Assembly: GCF_001676705.1 (NCBI RefSeq)
Contig: NZ_CP016170.1
Location: 3,906,001-3,970,000, forward strand
DNA length: 64,000 nucleotides
From: Bordetella bronchialis
GTDB taxonomy: Bacteria > Pseudomonadota > Gammaproteobacteria > Burkholderiales > Burkholderiaceae_B
Reading direction: 5' to 3'
Below are positions 18,027 through 27,285 of the stretch, piece after piece; position 1 is the first letter of the stretch, and each line of letters starts with the position of its first letter. Position numbers and translations under genes: made by a program. The notes beneath the pieces were generated by a model that searched no databases, was not told the origin of the DNA, and worked only from the letters and a program-made list of their open reading frames with translations.

Positions 18027-19730
18027 ATGAGCGTGAAAATAGGCCGCCGCGCCTACGCGGAAATGTTCGGCCCCACCACCGGCGACCGCATCCGGTTGGC
18101 CGACACCGAGCTTCTTATCGAGATCGAGCGTGACTACACGACCTACGGCGAGGAAGTGAAGTTCGGCGGCGGCAAGGTCATCCGCGACGGCATGGGCCAG
18201 TCGCAGCGCCCGGGCGCGGAAGTCGCCGATACGGTCATCACCAATGCGGTCATCCTGGATCACTGGGGCATCGTCAAGGCCGATATCGCCTTGAAAGATG
18301 GCCGCATCCAGGCCATAGGCAAGGCCGGCAATCCCGATATCCAGCCCGGCGTGACCATCGTCATCGGCGCCGGCACCGAGATCATCGCGGGCGAAGGCAA
18401 GATCGTGACGGCCGGCGGTATCGATGCCCACGTCCATTTCATCTGCCCCCAACTGATCGACGAGGCCCTGGCGGCCGGCCTGACGACGCTGCTGGGCGGC
18501 GGCACCGGCCCCGCCACCGGCACGGCCGCGACCACCTGCACCCCCGGGGCCTGGCACATCGAACGCATGTTGGCGGCCGCGGACGGCTGGCCCATCAACA
18601 TCGGCCTGCTGGGCAAGGGCAATGCCAGCCAGCCGGCGCCGCTGCTGGAGCAGATCGACGCCGGCGTCATCGGCCTCAAGCTGCACGAAGATTGGGGCAC
18701 CACGCCCGCGGCCATCGATTGCTGCCTGGGCGTGGCGGACCGAACGGATACGCAGGTCGCCATCCATACCGACACCTTGAACGAAGCCGGCTTCGTCGAA
18801 AGCACGATCGCCGCCTTCAAGCAGCGCACCATCCACACTTACCACACGGAAGGCGCCGGCGGCGGCCACGCGCCCGACATCCTGAAAGTGGCGGGCCTGC
18901 CCAACGTGCTGCCGTCTTCCACCAACCCCACGCGCCCCTACACGATCAATACCGTCGACGAGCACCTGGACATGCTGATGGTGTGCCATCACCTGGACGC
19001 CGCCATCGCCGAGGACGTCGCCTTCGCGGAATCCCGCATCCGCCGGGAAACCATCGCCGCCGAAGACATTCTGCAGGACCTGGGCGCGATTTCGATGATC
19101 TCCAGCGACTCCCAAGCCATGGGACGCATCGGCGAAGTCATCATGCGGACCTGGCAGACCGCGCACAAGATGAAGGTGCAACGCGGCGCCCTGCCCGGCG
19201 ACGGCCGCGCCGACAATGCGCGGGCCAAGCGCTACATCGCGAAATACACCATCAATCCGGCGCTAACGCACGGCATGGCCCACGAGATCGGCTCGGTCGA
19301 GCCGGGCAAATGGGCCGACCTGGTGCTGTGGGATCCGGCCTTCTTCGGTGTCAAGCCCGATATGGTGCTCAAGGGCGGCATCATCACCACCGCGCTGATG
19401 GGCGATCCCAACGCCTCCATTCCGACGCCGCAGCCGGTACACTACCGGGACATGTTCGGCACGCGCGCCGGCGCGCTGGCGCGGGGCTCCCTGACCTTTG
19501 TTTCGCAATCCGCCTACCAGGCCGGCATCGCGGCGAAGTACGGCTTGTCCAAGCGCGTGGTGCCCGTCCACGGCATCCGGGGCGTACGCAAATCGCATAT
19601 GGTGCACAACGACTGGCAGCCGCACATCGAAGTCGATCCCGAAACCTATCGCGTCGTCGCCGATGGGCAGGAGCTGATCTGCGAACCCGCCCGGGTGCTG
19701 CCCATGGCGCAACGCTACTTCCTGTTCTGA
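18027..19730 (+). CDS. ureC: Urease alpha (catalytic) subunit
   Basis: 567-residue amidohydrolase holding the binuclear nickel centre. Nickel ligands are visible: H135 and H137 in DAHVHF, the carbamylated lysine K218 in GLKLHEDWG, the histidine in HTDTLNE, the one in [12 protein letters not shown] and D361 in [12 protein letters not shown]; the flap VCHHLD with its mobile His is also intact. All catalytic residues are present, so the enzyme should be active. ATG at 18027 ([20 protein letters not shown]). Confidence 0.98.
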   Translation: MSVKIGRRAYAEMFGPTTGDRIRLADTELLIEIERDYTTYGEEVKFGGGKVIRDGMGQSQRPGAEVADTVITNAVILDHWGIVKADIALKDGRIQAIGKAGNPDIQPGVTIVIGAGTEIIAGEGKIVTAGGIDAHVHFICPQLIDEALAAGLTTLLGGGTGPATGTAATTCTPGAWHIERMLAAADGWPINIGLLGKGNASQPAPLLEQIDAGVIGLKLHEDWGTTPAAIDCCLGVADRTDTQVAIHTDTLNEAGFVESTIAAFKQRTIHTYHTEGAGGGHAPDILKVAGLPNVLPSSTNPTRPYTINTVDEHLDMLMVCHHLDAAIAEDVAFAESRIRRETIAAEDILQDLGAISMISSDSQAMGRIGEVIMRTWQTAHKMKVQRGALPGDGRADNARAKRYIAKYTINPALTHGMAHEIGSVEPGKWADLVLWDPAFFGVKPDMVLKGGIITTALMGDPNASIPTPQPVHYRDMFGTRAGALARGSLTFVSQSAYQAGIAAKYGLSKRVVPVHGIRGVRKSHMVHNDWQPHIEVDPETYRVVADGQELICEPARVLPMAQRYFLF

Positions 19731-19759
19731 ACGCCGGCGCATCCAACGTTCAGATTCGC

Positions 19760-20569
19760 ATGAGACGCATAGAAAAAGTGGTCGGCCGCGGCCAGGCTGT
19801 CGCCAAGGCGCTGTTGCGGCGCGCGCCCACCCTGACCCTGCCCTTCGAATCGCGCAGCCGCAGCCGCCTGGCCGCCACGCTCGATAGCGGCGAGGAAGTC
19901 GCCCTGTTCCTGCCGCGCGGCACCGTGCTGCGCGATGGCGACGCACTGGTCGCCGAAGACGGCGGCCTGGTGCGCGTGGTCGCCGCGCCGCAGCCCGTCC
20001 TGCGGGCCACCAGCGTCGACCCGCACATCCTGCTGCGGGCCGCCTATCACCTGGGCAACCGCCATACACCCGTGGAAGTCGGTCCCGACTACCTCCAGCT
20101 GGAACAGGATCCCGTACTGCGCGATCTGCTCCTGCGGCTGGGGTTGCAGGTGGTCGAGGTCCAAGCCCCCTTCGAGCCGGAGGCCGGCGCCTACGGCGGC
20201 GGGCACAAGCATGGCCATGACGAAACCTTCGCGGAAGACTACGCACTGGCGCAGCAGGCGTATCGCCAAAGGCATGGGCATGGGCATGAGCACGATCATG
20301 GACACGACCATGATCATCCTCACGAGCACGGGCACGATCATGACCACGGTCATGGACACGATCACGGCCACGGTCACAGTCACGATCACGGCCACGGGCA
20401 TGCCCATCATTGCGAGCATGACCACGGGCACGAACACCTCCATCACGGACATGCGCACGATCATGAGCACGACCACGAGCACGGTCACGACCGCGATCAT
20501 GGACACGCCCACGGGGATGCCCACCAGCACGGCAGGGACAAGCCGCATCGCCATGGGCACAAGCACTGA
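19760..20569 (+). CDS. ureE: Urease nickel chaperone UreE with very long His-rich tail
   Basis: 269-residue metallochaperone that hands nickel to UreG. Residues 1-140 are the normal UreE fold; the conserved metal-site histidine lies in [15 protein letters not shown] (about 94-107). From residue 171 to the end the protein is almost pure His with Asp, Gly and Glu: I count 46 histidines in the last 99 residues, far more than the short tail of the Klebsiella protein. This suggests nickel storage as well as delivery. The ATG at 19760 is 29 bases after ureC. The last 17 bases overlap ureF in another frame, so the end of the tail is constrained by the UreF start. Confidence 0.93.
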   Translation: MRRIEKVVGRGQAVAKALLRRAPTLTLPFESRSRSRLAATLDSGEEVALFLPRGTVLRDGDALVAEDGGLVRVVAAPQPVLRATSVDPHILLRAAYHLGNRHTPVEVGPDYLQLEQDPVLRDLLLRLGLQVVEVQAPFEPEAGAYGGGHKHGHDETFAEDYALAQQAYRQRHGHGHEHDHGHDHDHPHEHGHDHDHGHGHDHGHGHSHDHGHGHAHHCEHDHGHEHLHHGHAHDHEHDHEHGHDRDHGHAHGDAHQHGRDKPHRHGHKH

Positions 20570-21233
20570 ACTCATCGCGCTGCTGCACCTGGCGTCGCCG
20601 GCATTGCCGATCGGCGCGTTCAGCTATTCGCAGGGACTGGAAGCGGCCATCGAAGCAGGCGTCATCGCCACCGCCGAGGACGCGCGGCAATGGATCGCGC
20701 ACGGCCTGGATATCGTGGCCGACGGCGAAGCCGCCTTGCTCGGGCAGCAGTACCGCAATTGGGCCGGCGGCGACATACCCGCGGTTGCCGGCCTGAACGA
20801 ATGGCTGCTGGCCATGCGCGAATCCGCTGAACTGCGCCAGGAAACCGAACAGATGGGATGGTCGCTGGCGCGGCTGCTGGACGAACTCGAATGGGGCGAT
20901 GCCGCGGGCCGCGCGGCGCTGCGGGCCATGCAGCCGCTCAGCCTGCCCACTGCCTATGCCTACGCGGCGCAGCGTGCCGGCGCACGGCTGGAGGACTGCC
21001 TGTCGGCCTGGCTGTTCGCCTGGGCGGAAAACCAGGTCGCGGCGGCCCTGAAGGCGGTTCCCCTGGGCCAGGTGGCCGGCCAGCGCATTCTTTTCGGCCT
21101 GCATGGCGCCATCGGACAGGCCGCGCGCCGAGCCGCCGCCACGCCGGAGGAAGAAGCCTCGACATTCGCGCCTTTGCTGGGCATTCTCTCCGCGCGCCAC
21201 GAAACCCAGTATTCGCGCCTGTTCCGGTCATGA
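20553..21233 (+). CDS. ureF: Urease accessory protein UreF
   Basis: 226-residue all-helical protein that bridges UreD and UreG in the activation complex. [22 protein letters not shown] near the N-terminus and the C-terminal [11 protein letters not shown] are the family hallmarks. The start is the ATG at 20553, inside the end of ureE (17-base overlap). The frame is open far upstream through the His-tail region, but that reading is low-complexity shadow. Translational coupling to ureE is likely. In some Bordetella the two are reported as fused; here they are separate frames. Confidence 0.93.
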   Translation: MGTSTELIALLHLASPALPIGAFSYSQGLEAAIEAGVIATAEDARQWIAHGLDIVADGEAALLGQQYRNWAGGDIPAVAGLNEWLLAMRESAELRQETEQMGWSLARLLDELEWGDAAGRAALRAMQPLSLPTAYAYAAQRAGARLEDCLSAWLFAWAENQVAAALKAVPLGQVAGQRILFGLHGAIGQAARRAAATPEEEASTFAPLLGILSARHETQYSRLFRS

Positions 21234-21276
21234 TGCGCATTCCCTCGCTAACCCCGCACAATTCTGGCTTACGACC

Positions 21277-21903
21277 ATGACTCAGCGCACGAAGAAAAAC
21301 CCGCCCCTGCGGGTAGGCATCGGCGGCCCCGTCGGCTCCGGCAAGACGACCTTGACCGAGATGCTATGCAAGGCCATGCGCGATACCTACGACCTGGTGG
21401 TCATCACCAACGACATCTACACCAAGGAAGACCAGCGCCTGCTGACGGTGGCCGGCGCCCTGCCCGCCGAGCGCATCATGGGGGTGGAGACGGGCGGCTG
21501 CCCCCACACGGCCATACGCGAGGATGCCTCCATCAACCTGGAGGCGGTCGACCGCATGCTGGCGCGCTTTCCTGACGCCGACATCGTGTTCATCGAGTCC
21601 GGGGGCGACAATCTGGCCGCTACCTTCAGTCCCGAGCTCTCCGACCTGACCATCTATGTCATCGATGTGGCCGGTGGCGAGAAAATCCCGCGCAAGGGTG
21701 GCCCCGGCATCACCAAGTCCGACCTGCTGGTGATCAACAAGACCGACCTGGCGCCCATGGTGGGCGCATCGCTGTCTATCATGGAAGAAGACACGCGGCG
21801 CATGCGCGGTACACGCCCCTACGTGATGAGCGACATGAAGGCGGGCGCCGGCCTGCCCGACATTGTGCGCTTTATAGAACAGCGTGGCCTGCTGGCGGCC
21901 TGA
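21277..21903 (+). CDS. ureG: Urease accessory GTPase UreG
   Basis: 208-residue SIMIBI GTPase that powers nickel insertion into urease. P-loop GPVGSGKT at residues 17-24, [10 protein letters not shown], the nickel-binding [16 protein letters not shown] (Cys-Pro-His), [15 protein letters not shown] and the specificity motif NKTDL are all intact. Last gene of the operon, starting 43 bases after ureF. No nickel ABC or NikR gene follows in the window. Confidence 0.97.
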   Translation: MTQRTKKNPPLRVGIGGPVGSGKTTLTEMLCKAMRDTYDLVVITNDIYTKEDQRLLTVAGALPAERIMGVETGGCPHTAIREDASINLEAVDRMLARFPDADIVFIESGGDNLAATFSPELSDLTIYVIDVAGGEKIPRKGGPGITKSDLLVINKTDLAPMVGASLSIMEEDTRRMRGTRPYVMSDMKAGAGLPDIVRFIEQRGLLAA

Positions 21904-22081
21904 GCCCGCCGCCAGCGCTCGCACGCGACGACGGCACGGGCGCCGGTCGCCGCGGGCGGGTCCGGCGGGCTGACATAAAACTGAAAACCCTACTGCAGTA
22001 CGGGATGAACTGGACGTACATCCCAAGGATGGGATCATCACACCATGCGATTATTCGCAGGTCATCATAGGATCCCGTTCG

Positions 22082-22681
22082 ATGGAAAACGCTTTTCTCG
22101 ACGCCCTGAAGCGTCGCCGTACGCAGTACTCCCTGGGCCGCAACCTTCCCGTGTCGCATGAAGCGGTCACGACGCTCATCCAGGAAGCCGTCAAGCACAC
22201 CCCTTCGTCTTTCAACTCCCAAAGCTCGCGCGCCGTCATCCTGTTCGGCGCCCAAAGCCTCAAACTGTGGGACATTGCCAAGGCGGCCCTGCGCAAGATC
22301 GTGCCGGCGGACGCCTTCGCCGCCACGGAGAAGAAGCTGGACAGCTTCGCGGCCGGCGCCGGCACGGTGCTGTTCTTCGAAGACCAGGACGTCGTCAGGG
22401 CCTTGCAGGAGAAATTCCCGCTGTATGCTGACAACTTCCCCGTGTGGTCCGAACAAGCCGGCGGCATGGCTCAACTGTCGGTCTGGTCCACCCTGGCCAA
22501 CGCCGGCATCGGCGCCAGCCTGCAACACTACAACCCGCTGATCGACGAAGCCGTCGCCAAGGAATGGAACATTCCGGCCAGCTGGAAACTGCGCGCCCAA
22601 ATGCCCTTCGGCTCCAATGAAGCTCCCTTCAACGAGAAGGCCTTCATGGACGACGCGCAACGCTTCCGCGTGCATCGCTGA
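22082..22681 (+). CDS. Nitroreductase family protein (fatty-acid-repression type)
   Basis: 199-residue FMN-dependent oxidoreductase of the Frm2/HBN1-like nitroreductase branch. The FMN-phosphate region is RRRTQYSLG near the start and the HTPSSFNSQSSRAV segment (about 39-52) is characteristic; QAGGMAQLSVWSTLANAGIGASLQHYN is the conserved central helix. Members reduce nitroaromatics or quinones and are often redox-stress induced. ATG at 22082 (MENAFLDALKRRRTQYSLG). The 178-base gap before it holds GGGATG and CATCCC inverted arms but no promoter I can defend. It ends at a strong terminator. Confidence 0.88.
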   Translation: MENAFLDALKRRRTQYSLGRNLPVSHEAVTTLIQEAVKHTPSSFNSQSSRAVILFGAQSLKLWDIAKAALRKIVPADAFAATEKKLDSFAAGAGTVLFFEDQDVVRALQEKFPLYADNFPVWSEQAGGMAQLSVWSTLANAGIGASLQHYNPLIDEAVAKEWNIPASWKLRAQMPFGSNEAPFNEKAFMDDAQRFRVHR

Positions 22682-22738
22682 TCGCCTGGGCGCTGCCCAC
22701 GCGCCGGCAGCAGAGACCTTCTGATTCATGCCCGGCAG

Positions 22739-22773
22739 GGAATCGCCGGACGCGGCAAGCGTCCGGCGATTCC
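22739..22773. terminator. Bidirectional terminator between convergent genes
   Basis: A perfect 15-bp stem (GGAATCGCCGGACGC paired with GCGTCCGGCGATTCC) with a GGCAA loop, between the nitroreductase stop (22681) and the tctC stop (22788). There is no long T-run, so it may work with Rho or as a 3' stabiliser. Confidence 0.6.
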
Positions 22774-22787
22774 TCTACGTAAAGCCC

Positions 22788-23777
22788 TCAGCCGGGCTTG
22801 ATGTTCCGCTCCTTGACGACCCTGCTCCACTCGTCGATCTCCGTGGAGATCAAAGTGCCGAACGTCTCAGGCGTATTCGGTTGTAGCGGAGCCACATACC
22901 CTTGCTCCGTGAAGGCACGTTGGAGCCCCGGGTTCAGGAAGATGGCATTGATAGAGTCGTTCAGACGCCGGGTGATATCCGGCGGCGTTCCCGCCGGCGC
23001 CATCAAGCCAAACCAGGTGTCCAGGTTCAGGCCGACGATTCCCGTTTCGTCCACGGTGGGAACGTCCGGTATCGCGGACGCCCGCTGTCGCGACATGACC
23101 GCAACGGGGCGGACGCTACCGGCCTGGATATAAGGCAAGGCCGCGGGCAATACGCCGAATAGCAGATCGACTCGACCGCCGATGAGGTCCACGAAGCCCG
23201 GCGCGCTGCCACGGTATGCGACGTGCACCATCGCGGTATCGGTCTCGCGCTGGAACAGTTCGCATAGCAAATGGCCTGTGGATCCCACTCCGGACGACGC
23301 GCAGGTCACCGTCGCCGGGTAAGTCCGCGCCAGCGTGACAATGTCCCGCACGTACTTGATCGGCGTGCGTTCGCCAGTGAGAATGACGTTGGGAACGGTG
23401 GCGAGAAGCCCGATAGGAAGCAGGTCCTTGCCCAGGTCAAACTTGAGGTGCGGGTACATCGTCTTATGTACCGTGTTCGAGCGTGTACTCAAGTAAAGCG
23501 TATAGCCATCTGGCACTGCCCGTGCCACATGCTCCGCGGCTACGTTGCTGGCAGCACCGGGGCGATTCTCCACGAGGACTTTCTGTCCCAGCTCGTCGGC
23601 CAAGTACCTGGCCAATATGCGAGCCAGCCCGTCGGTTCCGCCGCCCGGAGTGAACCCGATCACCAATGTAATGGGCCGCACGGGATACGTCGCTGGCGCC
23701 TCGGAAGCAGAGGCGGCCATGGGTAGCGTGCTTCCGATCAGAGTGAGAGCGGCCAACTCCCGTATGCAGGAATGCAT
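22788..23777 (-). CDS. TctC/Bug-family periplasmic binding protein
   Basis: 329-residue secreted receptor. Signal peptide 1-26, then ATYPVRPITLVIGFTPGGGTDGLARILARYL; binding-site segments PGAASNVAAEH and DGYTLYLSTRSNTVHKTMYPHL. It is one of a trio (with the genes at 24033 and 25109) sharing the unusual STRSNTxHKxMY block, so they look like tandem duplicates. The ATG at 23777 has GGAGACAGGG immediately upstream; an ATG at 23789 is possible but has no such site. Ligand unknown; no permease partner nearby. Confidence 0.9.
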   Translation of the reverse strand: MHSCIRELAALTLIGSTLPMAASASEAPATYPVRPITLVIGFTPGGGTDGLARILARYLADELGQKVLVENRPGAASNVAAEHVARAVPDGYTLYLSTRSNTVHKTMYPHLKFDLGKDLLPIGLLATVPNVILTGERTPIKYVRDIVTLARTYPATVTCASSGVGSTGHLLCELFQRETDTAMVHVAYRGSAPGFVDLIGGRVDLLFGVLPAALPYIQAGSVRPVAVMSRQRASAIPDVPTVDETGIVGLNLDTWFGLMAPAGTPPDITRRLNDSINAIFLNPGLQRAFTEQGYVAPLQPNTPETFGTLISTEIDEWSRVVKERNIKPG

Positions 23778-23977
23778 CCCTGTCTCCATGTATTCGCGCT
23801 CCGAAAGAAGGGTCAAACAGCTCGCAGAAAGGTGCCATCAGTGCTCCGCTGCGCCTGCGGGTTCCATTCCGCATTCCAAGAGGGGCGGGCCGGTTCGGTC
23901 GCCGAAGCCAATAGGAGTGGCGCGGCCCGCACCGGCGTATGAGCGCCGCGAGCCGACTGCCCATGCATACCAAAGCA

Positions 23978-24000
23978 AAGGCCGCCTTTTCGCCGGCCTT
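23978..24000 (-). terminator. Terminator of the tctC at 24033
   Basis: Seven-bp stem AAGGCCG/CGGCCTT with a 9-base loop, 33 bases after the tctC stop; on the minus strand it is followed by TGCTTTGG. Moderate T content only. The 255-base gap 23778-24032 otherwise shows no gene. Confidence 0.45.
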
Positions 24001-24032
24001 ACTTGGGATATGTAATCGACCAGTTCCCCTTG

Positions 24033-25028
24033 TCAGCGCGGTACGATGTTGCGCTCCCGCACGATCGTGGTCCACCTCTCCGTCTCTTCCACGATCAGTT
24101 GCCGCAGTGTTTCCGGCGTATTGGGACGCAGAGGCGCGACATAACCCTGCGATGTAAAGGCCTCCTGCACTTCCGGCTTGAGCAAGACGGTATTCACGGA
24201 GTGGTTCAAGCGCTCGATCGTGCTCGCCGGCGTACCCGCCGGCACCATCAGTCCAAACCACGCATCCAGATCTATGCCAGAAAGCCCCACTTCCTCGACC
24301 GTGGGAACATTGGGCAGTATTGCTGTTCGCTGAGGCGACAGCACCGCGATAGGCCGCGCCGTCCCCGCCTGTATGTGGGGCATCGCAGCCGGCAGCGCAG
24401 CAATCAAAAAATCCACGCGCCCGCCGATTACATCGGTGAAAGCAGGCGCACTACCACGATAGGCCACATGCAGTAAGTCGGTCCCGGTCTCTTGCTGAAA
24501 TAGCTCGCACATCAGGTGCGCGGTCGATCCGACGCCGGTCGACGCACAGCTCACCGCGCCTGGGTACGCTTTCGCCAGACCGATCACGTCCTTGATGTCT
24601 TCGACCGGCCCATTGGCGCCGGAAACGAATATGGTTGGCACTGTTGCGAGAAGCCCGACCGGAACAAGATCAGTACTCATATCGAACTTAAGATGTTCGT
24701 ACATGATCTTGTGTATTGTGTTCGGACGAATGCTTATATACAGCGTGTATCCGTCGGGGGCGGAGCGTGCAACGTACTCCGCCGCGACATTTCCTGCCGC
24801 GCCTGGACGGTTATTCACGAGGACCGTCTGTCCCAGATCATCGGTCATATGTTTCGCAAGCAGCCTGGCCAGGCCATCTGCACCGCCGCCCGCGGTCGAA
24901 CCGACGATCAGAGTGATCGGGCGCGTCGGATATGCAACATCAGCCTGGGCAGCCTGGGCGCCCAAGGGAACGGCACTAGCACTTCCAACCAATGTAAGGA
25001 TGGCAAGCTCACGCCTGCAGAAGCTCAT
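24033..25028 (-). CDS. TctC/Bug-family periplasmic binding protein
   Basis: 331-residue secreted receptor closely resembling the neighbours on both sides. Signal peptide 1-29 (LGAQAAQADVAYPTRP at the junction), mature segment TLIVGSTAGGGADGLARLL, ligand-loop RPGAAGNVAAEYVA and the ISIRPNTIHKIMYEHL block. The ATG at 25028 is preceded by GGAGACAGGA, the same ribosome-site form as the next copy. It follows the copy at 25109 by 80 bases and probably shares its transcript. Confidence 0.9.
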   Translation of the reverse strand: MSFCRRELAILTLVGSASAVPLGAQAAQADVAYPTRPITLIVGSTAGGGADGLARLLAKHMTDDLGQTVLVNNRPGAAGNVAAEYVARSAPDGYTLYISIRPNTIHKIMYEHLKFDMSTDLVPVGLLATVPTIFVSGANGPVEDIKDVIGLAKAYPGAVSCASTGVGSTAHLMCELFQQETGTDLLHVAYRGSAPAFTDVIGGRVDFLIAALPAAMPHIQAGTARPIAVLSPQRTAILPNVPTVEEVGLSGIDLDAWFGLMVPAGTPASTIERLNHSVNTVLLKPEVQEAFTSQGYVAPLRPNTPETLRQLIVEETERWTTIVRERNIVPR

Positions 25029-25108
25029 TCCTGTCTCCGTTTTTATTAAACCCAGATCTTCCTAGAGGCCATCCGCGCCCGCGCGAGAAGCGGGGCAATG
25101 TCCCACAT

Positions 25109-26041
25109 TCACGACATGACGGTATCGCGGGCGCGGGGTGGCACGACATACCCCTGCGCTCCCAGGGCATCGCGCAGATCGGGCTTTGCAAGTACCGCAT
25201 TGACGGCCCTGTTCAACTTGACTATCACGCTGGCCGGCGTGCCTGCGGGCGCCATCAAGCCGAACCATGTTTCGAGATTGACATTACGGACACCCGACTC
25301 TTCCATCGTTGGTACACCGGCGACAGGAGAGACTCTGGTGGAAGACATGAGCGCGATCGGGCGAGCCGAAGATGCCTTGATATAAGGCAGTGCACCCGGG
25401 AGAGAGAAGATAAGCAGATCTACCCGGCCCGCGATGACGTCTGCCATCGCGACTGCACCGCCACGGTATGGGACATGCAGGAGCTGGATTCCGGCGTGCT
25501 GCTGGAACAGTTCGCCGAGCAAGTGGGTATCCGACCCAACGCCCGTCGATGCATAGGTCACGCCGCCAGGACGCCGTTTCGCCAGGGTGATAAGGTCCGC
25601 GACCGATGAGATGGGCGACTGGGCCCCAGTAAGAATGACGTTGGGCACTTTGGCCAGGACACCGATAGGCGCCAGGTCGCTCGCCATATCGAAGTCGAAA
25701 TGGCCATACATCGATTTGTGTATCGTGTTGGAGCGCGTGCTTATATACAGCGTGTATCCGTCCGGCTTGGCGTGAGCCACGGCTTCCGCCGCGATATTGC
25801 TCGCGGCGCCCGGCCTGTTATGGATGACCACGTCCTGCTCCAACTCCTTGGCCAGATGCCGTGCCAATAGGCGAGCCAGCGTATCGGCGCCGCCGCCGGG
25901 CGGATATCCGACCGTCAACGTTACCGGTCGGCTGGGGTAAGGCGCGGTCGATTCGAACGCCTTCGTACCGGCCGACAGAAGGCTTCCCAGCATGGCGAAC
26001 GCCGCCAGCCGCCGCTTGCCAAGGCTTATTTCTTTCTGCAT
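25109..26041 (-). CDS. TctC/Bug-family periplasmic binding protein, short C-terminus
   Basis: 310-residue member of the STRSNTIHKSMY trio. Signal peptide 1-29, mature YPSRPVTLTVGYPPGGGADTLARLLARHL. The protein stops at PPRARDTVMS, about 20-28 residues before the point where the two neighbours end (PNTPETLRQ...ERWTTIVRERN). Past the TGA the same frame runs on for about 16 codons with WDIAPLLARARM, which faintly resembles the missing tail, so the end may be a recent nonsense change or small deletion. The fold probably survives. ATG at 26041. Confidence 0.82.
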   Translation of the reverse strand: MQKEISLGKRRLAAFAMLGSLLSAGTKAFESTAPYPSRPVTLTVGYPPGGGADTLARLLARHLAKELEQDVVIHNRPGAASNIAAEAVAHAKPDGYTLYISTRSNTIHKSMYGHFDFDMASDLAPIGVLAKVPNVILTGAQSPISSVADLITLAKRRPGGVTYASTGVGSDTHLLGELFQQHAGIQLLHVPYRGGAVAMADVIAGRVDLLIFSLPGALPYIKASSARPIALMSSTRVSPVAGVPTMEESGVRNVNLETWFGLMAPAGTPASVIVKLNRAVNAVLAKPDLRDALGAQGYVVPPRARDTVMS

Positions 26042-26186
26042 ACGCTCTCAAATCAGGAGGATACGTCGTGCCCCGGTGTCAACGGGGCCGGCCGGATCAG
26101 TGGCCTGTTATGCAGACAGGTTCCTTTGTCGGCGGCATATGGCACAGATGCGTGCGCCGACGCGCACCTCCAGGCGCGGCAGATAG

Positions 26187-26212
26187 AAAAAAAGCCTGCC
26201 GGCGTGGCAGGC
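26187..26212 (-). terminator. Intrinsic terminator of the downstream catabolic run
   Basis: GCCTGCC/GGCAGGC stem (7 bp, 5-base loop) followed on the minus strand by seven Ts (26193-26187). It lies 54 bases after the stop of the tctC at 26266 and separates that gene from the tctC trio. The gap 26042-26265 holds no gene. Confidence 0.75.
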
Positions 26213-26265
26213 CCTCGTACCAGAATGGATTCGGCGCTGAAGCGGATCTATTCCGCGCGTAATCC

Positions 26266-27234
26266 CTACTGCGCCGTCGCCCCGATATTCGCCTTGCGGA
26301 TCGCATCGCCCCATTTTTCGTATTCGCTGCGATAGAACGCGGCGAACTCGGTGCGGAAGCCTGGGAAGGCGGTCATACCGACTTCGTGGAGTCGCTTCTG
26401 GACCGCCGGCTCCGCAAGCACGGCCGCCAGCTGGCTGCCGATGGCGTCGGCGATGGCCGCGGGCGTGCCGGGTGGGGCCAGCAGGCAGTTCCATGAGTCG
26501 GCGTCCACGCGATAGCCTTGCTCCGCCAGCGTGGGCACGTCCGGAATGGCGCTGTTGCGCTCCATGGATGGCAGGCCGAAGAACTTCAGCTTGTCGCGGT
26601 ACTGCGCGGCAAGCACCACCGGCACGGCGGCCAGGTCCACCTGCCCGGCCACCAGCCCCTGGAAGGCCGGCGCCACGCCCTGGTACGGCACGTGCAGCAG
26701 GTTATCGATCTTCGCGACCTCGCCGAACATGCGCATCTGCACGTCCGCCGCGGTACCCAGGCCGGAGGATCCATACGACAGCGATTGGCGCTTGGCCAGC
26801 GCCAGGAGCTCCGGCAGGTTGCTGGCGGGCAGGTCGGCACGTCCCACCAGCACGTAGGGCACCTTGGCCAGGCCGCCCACCGGCACGAATTTCAGCGAGT
26901 CGAAGCGCACCTTGTTGACGTGGGGATTCATCGCCTGGGTGTCGGCGGTACCCAGCAGCAGGGTATAGCCGTCCGGCGCCGCGTTATACACCAGGTCCGA
27001 TGCAATGGCGCCGCTGGCGCCGGGTTTGTTCTCCACGATCACGGTTTGACCGAGTCGGTTGCCCAGGCTTTGCGATACCAGGCGCGCCACCACATCGGAG
27101 CCGCCGCCGGCGGAAAACGGCACCACGATGCGTATGGGCTGGGTCGGCTTCCATCCGGCCGCATCGGCGGCGCCGCAGGCCTGGAAGACCGTTGCAAGAA
27201 TCAGCGCGGCGCACGCCCGCAAGTAGTTATTCAT
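26266..27234 (-). CDS. TctC/Bug-family periplasmic binding protein
   Basis: 322-residue secreted receptor. Signal peptide 1-26 ending ADAA, then GWKPTQPIRIVVPFSAGGGSDVVARL; the ligand-binding loops are KPGASGAIASDLVY and the block LLLGTADTQAMNPHVNKVR, which is shared almost word for word with the gene at 27286. The pair is therefore a second duplicate set, distinct from the trio downstream. Last gene before the terminator at 26187-26212. ATG at 27234; the upstream sequence has only a weak ribosome site. Confidence 0.9.
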   Translation of the reverse strand: MNNYLRACAALILATVFQACGAADAAGWKPTQPIRIVVPFSAGGGSDVVARLVSQSLGNRLGQTVIVENKPGASGAIASDLVYNAAPDGYTLLLGTADTQAMNPHVNKVRFDSLKFVPVGGLAKVPYVLVGRADLPASNLPELLALAKRQSLSYGSSGLGTAADVQMRMFGEVAKIDNLLHVPYQGVAPAFQGLVAGQVDLAAVPVVLAAQYRDKLKFFGLPSMERNSAIPDVPTLAEQGYRVDADSWNCLLAPPGTPAAIADAIGSQLAAVLAEPAVQKRLHEVGMTAFPGFRTEFAAFYRSEYEKWGDAIRKANIGATAQ

Positions 27235-27285
27235 TTCGGATTCCCCGTCGATCGATGGGTTTTGGAAAAGACCCCGGTGGGCGTC

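Noticed and set aside
20270-20530. Possible CRISPR-like or satellite array
   Set aside because: The repeats are the degenerate codons of the His-rich UreE tail, with no spacers.
19935-20552. Upstream extension of UreF reading through the His-tail DNA
   Set aside because: It produces Thr/Met/Ile strings from the CAY repeats of ureE; the family start of UreF is at 20553.
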